Below the pieces are notes generated by a model that did not search any database, was not told where the DNA came from, and was given only the letters and a program-made list of their open reading frames with translations. 6,952 nucleotides of DNA from JAIPJA01 sp964390115. Its GTDB lineage: Bacteria > Patescibacteriota > Patescibacteriia > Patescibacteriales > UBA12465. This document shows, one piece after another, positions 1-5,401 of the stretch. A program made the translations under genes and the position numbers. The DNA is taken from contig CAYMGT010000040.1 of assembly GCA_964390115.1 (NCBI GenBank), positions 1-6,952 on the forward strand, given 5' to 3'. Within the stretch, counting starts at the first letter, position 1. Each line of letters opens with the position of its first letter.

Positions 1-1108
1 GAGTTCCGGTTCCATCTTGAACATCTAATTTACCTGCCGGATTAATCGTCCCAATACCCACATTACCACCCGCCAAAATTGTTACCCTTTCAGTATTATT
101 AGTTTTAAAACCTATATCATGATTAGAAGTTGAGCCAATATAGTTTTTAGCTGTTAAAGTATTGCCCCCTACTTGCCAATAACCTCCACCGGTTACTGGC
201 GTAAAATTTTCCTCTATCCATTTCTTAGGTACAACGTCGCTATCTCCTCTAATAGCAGATGCATCAGTGTTTAAACCAATAATTCTACCTCCTTCTCCGC
301 CCCCTAAATCTAAGCTAGCTTGCGGATTAGAAGTGCCAATACCAACATAACCTAGGTTATTTATTCTCATAGCTTCTCCCACTGATCCATTATTATATGT
401 TTGAAAAACTAAAGTACCACTATTATCAGCTCCACTTCTAACCGCGCCTAAACCAGCTACAATATTAGTAGAACCTCCGGCAGTATTGTCTTGAAGAGCA
501 AAAAGTAGACGAGAACCAAAACCATCGGTCATGTTATTACTTGTCTTAGCTAAATTCAACATAGAACTAACTAAGGTACTGCTTAAAGTTGTATTTCGAA
601 TAAATAAAAAAGGGATATTAGAAAGATTATCACCTACAGGAGCATTAATAGTTAAAGGATTGGTAGGTAAGGTTGTGCCTATGCCAATGTTTCCACTATT
701 TGTTAAAGTTAAAAGATTATCAGTGTCATTATTCCAAAATCTCAAATCTTCAGTAGTTCTATCCTGATAAATTCCCCAATGGTTAAAAAGTCCACTGTCT
801 AATTTTAGCTCTCCATTATCACCACTACTTCTGAAGATGGTTAAAGAACCGTTCATGGTGTCATTGTCAAAAGCATTAACAAAATCATCAGCTAAGTTAT
901 TCCATTCACTAGCATTTAAACTATCACCAAAGGATTTATTGTAGGAGTTTGCAGATGCAGCTGAAACAGAGTTAGCTATATATAAAAAAGATAATAAAAC
1001 AATAAAAAAAGACAAGGCGAAAGAAACGTTTTTATTTCTTCCCTGTTTCCCTGTTTTAAAACTAATATTTAAGCTATACTTACCCTTTATTTTCTTGTCT
1101 TCAGGCAT
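1..1108 (-). CDS. Secreted fibre-like surface protein with GIGT repeats (partial, 3' end outside window)
   Basis: An open frame of 369 codons runs from ATG at 1108 to the left edge without a stop. An in-frame TAA lies 10-12 nt upstream of that ATG, so no earlier start is possible. The N terminus looks like a Sec signal peptide: a basic stretch (residues 1-27), a hydrophobic core (28-45) and a probable cleavage site after VSA (residue 50). Next come FGDSLNASEWNNLADDF (60-76), similar to 'LTA.EWN.L' segments in Patescibacteria surface proteins, and DTMNGSLTI (83-91), like phage tail-fibre 'GDTMTGDLTI' elements. Three GIGT units follow: NIGIGTT (140-146), VGIGTSNP (255-262) and VGIGTINP (350-357), with spacings near 115 and 95 residues. 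VPKKWIEENF lies at 293-302. Such proteins often end in an S74 intramolecular chaperone domain, but that end is not visible. Role in attachment is inference. Export and fibre-like nature are fairly secure; partners are unknown. Confidence 0.85.
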   Translation of the reverse strand, partial: MPEDKKIKGKYSLNISFKTGKQGRNKNVSFALSFFIVLLSFLYIANSVSAASANSYNKSFGDSLNASEWNNLADDFVNAFDNDTMNGSLTIFRSSGDNGELKLDSGLFNHWGIYQDRTTEDLRFWNNDTDNLLTLTNSGNIGIGTTLPTNPLTINAPVGDNLSNIPFLFIRNTTLSSTLVSSMLNLAKTSNNMTDGFGSRLLFALQDNTAGGSTNIVAGLGAVRSGADNSGTLVFQTYNNGSVGEAMRINNLGYVGIGTSNPQASLDLGGGEGGRIIGLNTDASAIRGDSDVVPKKWIEENFTPVTGGGYWQVGGNTLTAKNYIGSTSNHDIGFKTNNTERVTILAGGNVGIGTINPAGKLDVQDGTGT

Positions 1109-1134
1109 GAAGATATATTAAGCTTTATAATAAT

Positions 1135-1163
1135 ATATTAGCATTTTTTCAAAATAGTGTAAA
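1135..1163 (-). promoter_or_regulatory. Sigma70-type promoter for the fibre-like gene
   Basis: On the minus strand TTTACA (1163-1158) and TAATAT (1140-1135) are separated by exactly 17 nt. Each box is one or two bases from the consensus. Transcription would begin near 1128 and give a leader of about 20 nt before the ATG at 1108, with no Shine-Dalgarno sequence. Because the region is very AT-rich, chance matches are possible; spacing and position support the call. Confidence 0.5.
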
Positions 1164-1202
1164 TAAAAAATAATTAAGAAAAAAATGGCGTACTTCCCAT
1201 AT

Positions 1203-1221
1203 AAAAAGAGACTATCCCTTT
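1203..1221 (-). terminator. Candidate terminator of the minor-pilin operon
   Basis: Read on the minus strand, AAAGGGA (1221-1215), loop TAG and TCTCTTT (1211-1205) form a 7-bp stem with one G-U wobble, running into TTTTT (1207-1203). On the plus strand the wobble becomes an A-C mismatch, so the fold favours minus-strand RNA, the direction of the pilin genes ending at 1361. The stem is short, so confidence is moderate. Confidence 0.4.
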
Positions 1222-1246
1222 GAACTGTACCCCAAAAAGTGGACAT
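1221..1246. repeat. Possible IS3-family terminal repeat relic (single end)
   Basis: The plus strand begins TGAACTGTACCCC (1221-1233) and continues with an A-run and GTGGACA. This resembles the terminal inverted repeats of IS3-family (IS150-like) elements, which commonly start TG and contain a C-rich block followed by AAAAG.T.GACA. No transposase and no opposite end lie in the window, so at most this is a solo end left by deletion. The resemblance is from memory and untested. Confidence 0.3.
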
Positions 1247-1262
1247 AAAATGTCTGCTTTTT
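1234..1262. repeat. 13-bp inverted repeat, hairpin with T-run
   Basis: The arms AAAAAGTGGACAT (1234-1246) and ATGTCTGCTTTTT (1250-1262) pair around an AAA loop. In plus-strand RNA all 13 positions pair, two of them G-U. In minus-strand RNA the same two positions are C-A mismatches. The T-tract on the right makes it look like a terminator on the plus strand, and a weaker one on the minus strand. It overlaps the possible IS end, so it may be part of a former element or a transcription insulator. Confidence 0.45.
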
Positions 1263-1264
1263 TG

Positions 1265-1301
1265 TTGGTCAAGAAAAAGTAGGCTATAATAATTTGACCA
1301 A
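1265..1301. repeat. 8-bp perfect inverted repeat around a TATAAT box
   Basis: TTGGTCAA (1265-1272) and its exact reverse complement TTGACCAA (1294-1301) flank 21 nt that contain TATAAT (1285-1290) on the plus strand. The arrangement could be a pair of operator half-sites, a hairpin in the 3' leader of the pilin transcript, or part of a degraded insertion element. No regulator gene is visible nearby. Confidence 0.35.
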
Positions 1302-1360
1302 TAAAATAATATAACCTATTCTCTTAGATAAAAAATTAAAACTAATTATTATACATTGAA

Positions 1361-1732
1361 CTAGAAATCTAATTCTACTGATCTGTATGAATTATTAAAC
1401 AAACCAAAAGATTTTATCCTTACAGGGGATAATTGAACGCACCTTACTGAATAATCTCCTCCATTATCCAATGTACCAGAAAAAATCTCCCCTAAAGCAG
1501 AGGGTAAAGGAGTTGCATCTACTAAAGTATAAAATAAAAACTCTTCTATCCCTGATTCAGCAGCATAATAAGACTGGATACTGTTTTTATTAGATTTAGA
1601 GGATTTAATTGAAGTATCTATAGATTCAAAAAAAATAAAAATTACTAACATCATACTTGATAATAAAATAACAGTCATCATTAAAGCACTACCCCTTTTT
1701 TTAAACTTATTACTATTTTTTTTGTTATTCAT
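1361..1732 (-). CDS. Minor prepilin, PilX/GspK-like (K position)
   Basis: This 123-residue protein has a type III (prepilin) signal: a Lys/Arg-rich leader ending KKRG (11-14), then SALMMTVILLSSMMLVIFIFF. Prepilin peptidase would cut after Gly14. The mature position 5 is Met, not Glu, as is usual for the K/PilX class, whose members cap the pseudopilus and do not need the Glu5 contact. QSYYAAESGIEEF (53-65) matches the 'YYAAEAGIE' signature of PilX-type proteins, and the C-terminal SFGLFNNSYRSVELDF fits the final strands of that family. It is shorter than typical PilX or GspK, so it lacks the large GspK insertion domain. The start overlaps the preceding gene by 8 nt (ATGAATAA), suggesting coupled translation. 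Stop is TAG. Likely role: tip of the pilus or pseudopilus. Confidence 0.82.
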   Translation of the reverse strand: MNNKKNSNKFKKRGSALMMTVILLSSMMLVIFIFFESIDTSIKSSKSNKNSIQSYYAAESGIEEFLFYTLVDATPLPSALGEIFSGTLDNGGDYSVRCVQLSPVRIKSFGLFNNSYRSVELDF

Positions 1733-2318
1733 AAATTCTTGTACTTACAGTGGTTTGTAAAGACATCTCAGCCTCATCCTCTCCTGTATTAGTTCTCGCT
1801 TTCATAAAAATTGTTACCATGGGTTGTTTTGAATGATCTCCACCAGAAAACTCCTCTCTAATTATAAACCTTAAATATTCTACATTAACAGAATGAGGAG
1901 TTAAGAAATAACTAGTATAAAGAGCATTTCCTGATTTATGACATATAACTCTATTTACGCTAAACTCTTCATCATAAATTAAATAAATATATGTTTTATC
2001 ATTATAAGTATCTGTAAAAATAATTCCAGACAAAGGATCATATTTAACATCCCTACTATAATTTATAAACATTTGATTCGGCTGTTGAGGATTAATATTA
2101 CCTTCCTTAATATTAGACATTCTTATTTCCCTAAAAACAGATTCTGTGAAAGTTTTTAAGTCTTCTTGAAGTAAAAAATTCTTATTAACTCTATTAGAAC
2201 CTTTTATAGTCATAACAAAAATCTGACTAGATAAAATAATAACAACAACAAAAATTGTTGTAGCTAGTAACACCTCTAATAAAGAAAATCCTTTGTAATT
2301 TTTTTTAATACCAATCAT
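1725..2318 (-). CDS. Minor prepilin, PilW/GspJ-like (J position)
   Basis: This 197-residue prepilin has leader MIGIKKNYKG, cleaved after Gly10, then FSLLEVLLATTIFVVVIILSS with Glu at mature position 5. LQEDLKTFTESVFREIRMSNI (46-66) is the long amphipathic region seen in PilW/GspJ proteins, where a 'REIR.A' segment follows the N-terminal helix. The C-terminal region QPMVTIFMKART...LQTTVSTRIYE matches the 'QP.VTI...LQTTVS.R' ending common in Patescibacteria J-like prepilins. The ATG at 2318 lies inside the end of the upstream gene (14-nt overlap) and has no Shine-Dalgarno sequence, so translation probably depends on re-initiation. In T2SS and T4P assemblies, J joins I and K in the tip complex; that role is inferred from family and gene order. 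The exact family (PilW or GspJ) is not separable by eye. Confidence 0.82.
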   Translation of the reverse strand: MIGIKKNYKGFSLLEVLLATTIFVVVIILSSQIFVMTIKGSNRVNKNFLLQEDLKTFTESVFREIRMSNIKEGNINPQQPNQMFINYSRDVKYDPLSGIIFTDTYNDKTYIYLIYDEEFSVNRVICHKSGNALYTSYFLTPHSVNVEYLRFIIREEFSGGDHSKQPMVTIFMKARTNTGEDEAEMSLQTTVSTRIYE

Positions 2319-2835
2319 ATAAAATAGTTTCTAAGCTATATAAAGATTCTTGCCCAGACTCTAACCATTTAACAGTAGAAACAACTCTAACTGCTTTACC
2401 GCCTGAATCAGGAATAAATTCTATGTCTATTTTTCTATAAAAACTACTATCTAAATAAACTGAATTATGATCAAAGAAGCCTTCGTAAGGACCGCTTTCT
2501 ATAACCTGTAATCGTCCCTCATCTATAGAGCTAATAGGCTCTGGATAATCCATAGAAAAACTCAGACGATAAGTACCCGGTTCAATATTATTTAACCAAT
2601 AAGGCACTGACCCTTGATAACCAGCTTCTAAAAAATTATTATCTCTTACCCACCGAATTAACTCAATTCCCTCTTGCGCTAATTCTTGAGAAATTAGTTG
2701 ACTTTTACTAATATTATTAACCTGTATAGACTGTTTCACTAAAGTGGCTACAGCTAACATTCCTGTACCAATAATTGCTACAACCACCATAACTTCCACT
2801 AAAGAAAACCCGTTTTTTTTAAAATTATAAATCAT
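2305..2835 (-). CDS. Minor prepilin, PilV/GspI-like (I position)
   Basis: The 176-residue protein starts MIYNFKKNG, is cleaved after Gly9, and continues FSLVEVMVVVAIIGTGMLAVATLVKQ with Glu at mature position 5. SQLISQELAQEGIELIRWVRDNNFL is the hallmark of Patescibacteria PilV/GspI-like prepilins ('LAQEGIE..R..RD.N'). GTYRLSFSMDYPEP and a C-terminal TVKWLESGQESLYSLETILYDW fit the beta-strands of the head domain. A frame from TTG at 2856 is open seven codons further, but ATG at 2835 is preferred: it leaves a 4-nt gap after the preceding stop and gives a normal leader length. The next gene begins within the last 14 nt. Inferred role: minor subunit of the pilus-tip complex, probably pairing with J and K. 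Confidence 0.85.
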   Translation of the reverse strand: MIYNFKKNGFSLVEVMVVVAIIGTGMLAVATLVKQSIQVNNISKSQLISQELAQEGIELIRWVRDNNFLEAGYQGSVPYWLNNIEPGTYRLSFSMDYPEPISSIDEGRLQVIESGPYEGFFDHNSVYLDSSFYRKIDIEFIPDSGGKAVRVVSTVKWLESGQESLYSLETILYDWY

Positions 2836-2839
2836 AAAA

Positions 2840-3508
2840 TTAATATATTTGCTCAATTAATCCACCAGAATACATTCTAACTAAATGTTCTGCTTGTGTT
2901 TTAGTATTCTTAAAATAAAAATTTGCACAATCCCAGGTAGCATATTTCCCAGGCAATCGGTATATACCAGTTAAAAGAGGAAAATATGAATTAGATACAT
3001 AATTAAAAGTTTGAGAATCGCTAGCATCATAACTATAGACATAATAAACTCTACCACTATTTTCCGCTGTATCAAAAAGCCAAAGATCTTCTGAAGCTTC
3101 AGAAACTTCCCCGGTAGAAAAAGATACCTTACAACCATTAACCTTAGTAAAAATCATATCTCCTGGTAAACTATTTTCTATAAAATAAGGCTCTAATTCT
3201 GGTTTTTTATTGTATAATAAAAAATTACCAACAGTAGGAAATAAAATATATTTTTTTTCATTCTCAACAGATACGGCCCAACCGCTAACTTCAAACGTAT
3301 TCTCCATACCCTCAGTATCATTATAGCCCAAAACTTTATAGACAGCCGTCTCTCCAGTCGCAATGAAATCGGAAATAGCTTTTTTATCAATATATGAATC
3401 ATTACTTACCTTATAATTAACTAAAAATAAAGTGGTCATAATAGCTATAATCGCTATAGTAACCAGCATTTCAAGCAAAGTAAACCCTAATTTTTTATAA
3501 CTTGTCAT
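2840..3508 (-). CDS. Minor prepilin, FimT/GspH-like (H position)
   Basis: This 222-residue prepilin has a short leader MTSYKKLG cleaved after Gly8, then FTLLEMLVTIAIIAIMTTLFLVNYK with Glu at mature position 5. The 'F.VNYK' junction and the following segment are typical of FimT/GspH proteins ('LVNYR...'). The head is longer than a usual GspH and includes two Cys (one in VNGCKVSF, one in TWDCANF), which could form a disulfide if the head is outside the membrane. It begins 10 nt after the stop of the surface-protein gene and ends 4 nt before the I-type gene. First place in an H-I-J-K series is the canonical order in T2SS and minor-pilin operons. That order is the main support for H rather than a generic pilin. 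Function as a priming/tip subunit is inferred. Confidence 0.8.
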   Translation of the reverse strand: MTSYKKLGFTLLEMLVTIAIIAIMTTLFLVNYKVSNDSYIDKKAISDFIATGETAVYKVLGYNDTEGMENTFEVSGWAVSVENEKKYILFPTVGNFLLYNKKPELEPYFIENSLPGDMIFTKVNGCKVSFSTGEVSEASEDLWLFDTAENSGRVYYVYSYDASDSQTFNYVSNSYFPLLTGIYRLPGKYATWDCANFYFKNTKTQAEHLVRMYSGGLIEQIY

Positions 3509-3518
3509 AATTAATATA

Positions 3519-4964
3519 TTAATATGGACCCGAAGATTCTCTCCAATCTGGTAAATTTAAATTAACATCCAATAAGCCCGTACTAGTAGAACAAATATAA
3601 TTATCAGAATCTGTAATTTGCAAAGAAACTCTATCACTAGAACTTATAGAATTAAAAGTGATTGTAGTTGTAGCATTTGTAAGACTAGAAATATAAGCAT
3701 TACCTTCTACAGCCCATACATATTGGCAAGGATTTGTAGTTGGGTCACACGCATTATAATATTCTCCTCCATAATAATCATCCAAATAAGAACCTGAGTC
3801 ATTACTATTAAAATTTATAGCATCTCCCATGTTAATTTCTTCTGGCTCCCAAGTAAATTTAACTATTGGCATAGCATGTTTAAAGGTGGTGAAGGTTAAA
3901 TTTGGATTAGAGCTCTCAGTATTATTTTCAACTACATTGTCTGTTAATACGTGACCTAGGGTGGTATTAAATTGGACCCATTCAGTCTCCGCGTCATGAG
4001 TATCCCAAAGCTTCAGCCACCAATAATAAGAATCGCTATGACTATAGATTATTTCTCTAGCTAATTCACATGAATCACCTGAATTAGGACAAACATACTG
4101 ACTACTTTCACTTATTCTTTTACCTGTATTATAAATAGGTTCATCATCATCTATAATTGGATCATTATCTACAATAATTTGATAAGCAGTTTGAGGGTCT
4201 CCTGTAAAATCCCAACGTAACACAGCCTTATGATGTAATCTAGTTTCACAAGCTTGAGCTATACTCCAATTAGGAGCTGATAAATCGTTAGCAATTAATG
4301 GTCTATAATAATTAACTTTATACTCTGAAGTACCACACACGCTCTCATCATCACAATTAAAACTAATCCAACCAATAGTTTCATTATAAGCATAGCCGCG
4401 TAAATCTCCATTATAATCATCTACGCTTACACCGTCATAAGTTTGACCAATTTCTTCATGCAATCTAAGCCAACCACTTTCACCTAAATCTGTTATTTTA
4501 GCAAAACCAGTTATGAGCCCCGTTGAAGAACTATACTGAGGCATTTGCGGCGATCCTGCTGGAGCAAAATCTATATAACCATATTTATCTGACAATGCAA
4601 AACCTGTAAAGCTACCATCAGGCTCAATATTTACACCATAATCACTCTCCTGACAACTAGGAAAGGAAAAAAATAGTGGAAAAGTAAAAGTAAAAATATT
4701 TTGTCCTCCTATAAAAGGATCACTGATACAATTAAAACTTATCCAAGAACTTTCCATACCGTCATCTAACACTTTAGCAAAACCAGATAAATTATCTATA
4801 TCTGAACCTGATGCTCCTTTTACTAATAATCCAAAACTACCAGGATTTATAAATAAACTTAGAGATACTAAAAACAATATAAAAACTACAAAAAACATCA
4901 AAAAATGTTTTTTTCTTTTATTAAATAATTTTTTAAATTTATTTTTTCTCTTAAAAAAATTCAT
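3519..4964 (-). CDS. Modular surface protein: GWISF-type repeats, FnIII-like and PKD-like domains
   Basis: This 481-residue protein has a very basic N terminus (residues 1-20) and a hydrophobic segment (21-39), so it is exported and possibly anchored. Four short units follow: LSGFAKV..SSWISFNC (59-79), FTGFALSDKYGYIDF (119-133), ITGFAKI..SGWLRLH (151-169) and LRGYAYNETIGWISFNC (188-204); they match the 'SGYAWSENIGWISFN' repeats known in Patescibacteria surface proteins. About 230-343 looks FnIII-like (AYQIIVDND..., YYWWLKLWDTHDAETEW). About 365-475 looks PKD-like (PIVKFTWEPEEINMGDAINF..., VSLQITDSDNYICS), ending LPDWRESSGPY. Ten Cys suggest disulfides. ATG at 4964 is chosen over an upstream in-frame TTG at 4991, which would overlap ybeY; the ATG leaves a 7-nt gap. 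Lying directly before the H-I-J-K prepilins, it may be a tip-associated adhesin; no sortase signal is seen. Confidence 0.8.
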   Translation of the reverse strand: MNFFKRKNKFKKLFNKRKKHFLMFFVVFILFLVSLSLFINPGSFGLLVKGASGSDIDNLSGFAKVLDDGMESSWISFNCISDPFIGGQNIFTFTFPLFFSFPSCQESDYGVNIEPDGSFTGFALSDKYGYIDFAPAGSPQMPQYSSSTGLITGFAKITDLGESGWLRLHEEIGQTYDGVSVDDYNGDLRGYAYNETIGWISFNCDDESVCGTSEYKVNYYRPLIANDLSAPNWSIAQACETRLHHKAVLRWDFTGDPQTAYQIIVDNDPIIDDDEPIYNTGKRISESSQYVCPNSGDSCELAREIIYSHSDSYYWWLKLWDTHDAETEWVQFNTTLGHVLTDNVVENNTESSNPNLTFTTFKHAMPIVKFTWEPEEINMGDAINFNSNDSGSYLDDYYGGEYYNACDPTTNPCQYVWAVEGNAYISSLTNATTTITFNSISSSDRVSLQITDSDNYICSTSTGLLDVNLNLPDWRESSGPY

Positions 4965-4971
4965 AATATAT

Positions 4972-5397
4972 TTAAAGTCTTTCAAACTCAAGAAGTATTC
5001 TGTTTCCTAATTCTATCATCTTAACTCTATCGCCCTCTCTCTCGTCACTATACCCTAAAAGATGCAGCAATCCATGAATATAAATAAAAGCCAACTCATG
5101 CTCAAAACTATTATTTAATTCCTTGGCTTGTCTTTTTATTTGACTATAATTTAAAACTACTTCTCCTAAAAAATTTTCTTTATTTTTTTCTTCTTTAGAG
5201 CTACAAAAGGACAAAACATCAGTTTCCTTATTTAAATCACGATAAGAATAATTTAAACTCTTCATTCTCTCACCAGAGACGAAAGCTACTGAAACTAAAC
5301 TAGAGGACAAGTCATATTTACTTAAAACAAAAGTTCCTAAACTAACTAAAAGCGCAGAGTTAATCTTTTCTTTATTATCATTATTTATTTCAATCAT
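4972..5397 (-). CDS. ybeY: YbeY-type endoribonuclease / rRNA maturation factor with altered metal site
   Basis: The 141-residue product matches YbeY (UPF0054), a single-strand-specific metallo-RNase that acts in 16S rRNA 3' processing and ribosome quality control in the cytoplasm. MKSLNYSYRDLNKETDVLSF (45-64) is the conserved 'LN..YR....TDVLSF' block, with the invariant Arg at 53. LGEVVLNYSQIKRQAKE (77-93) fits the following strand and helix. HGLLHLLGYSDEREGD (108-123) is the metal site, canonically HG.LHL.GYDH. His108 and His112 are kept, but the third ligand position is Asp118, preceded by Ser instead of Asp. Asp can coordinate zinc, so activity is possible but unproven. It starts 4 nt after the FemA/B stop and ends 7 nt before the surface-protein ATG. 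Length is slightly short of the usual 150-160 residues. Confidence 0.92.
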   Translation of the reverse strand: MIEINNDNKEKINSALLVSLGTFVLSKYDLSSSLVSVAFVSGERMKSLNYSYRDLNKETDVLSFCSSKEEKNKENFLGEVVLNYSQIKRQAKELNNSFEHELAFIYIHGLLHLLGYSDEREGDRVKMIELGNRILLEFERL

Positions 5398-5401
5398 AAT
5401 T

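Noticed and set aside
531..767. Plus-strand open frame of 78 codons
   Set aside because: It is antisense to the fibre-like gene, whose minus-strand frame shows a signal peptide and clear repeats; the plus-strand product has no recognisable feature.
1..1108. Prophage tail-fibre gene
   Set aside because: The protein has a Sec signal peptide, which phage fibres lack, and no other phage gene is in the window; the resemblance is limited to GIGT and MNGSLTI motifs.
1173..1200. Hairpin ATGG...CCAT followed by a T-run on the minus strand
   Set aside because: Only four base pairs with an eight-base loop; the T-run is common in this AT-rich spacer.
1326..1352. AT-only hairpin after the K-type gene as a terminator
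   Set aside because: The stem is about five A-T pairs (AATTA/TAATT) with no G-C pair; too weak in this composition.
2836..2856. Seven-codon extension of the I-type prepilin from a TTG start
   Set aside because: ATG at 2835 gives a typical short prepilin leader and the same 4-nt spacing seen at the femAB-ybeY junction.
3193..3402. Minus-strand open frame of 69 codons inside the H-type prepilin gene
   Set aside because: It is an out-of-frame overlap of a well-supported prepilin gene and has no family features of its own.
4965..4991. Nine-codon N-terminal extension of the surface protein from a TTG start
   Set aside because: It would overlap the end of ybeY by 20 nt; the ATG at 4964 gives a normal basic-plus-hydrophobic N terminus and a short gap.
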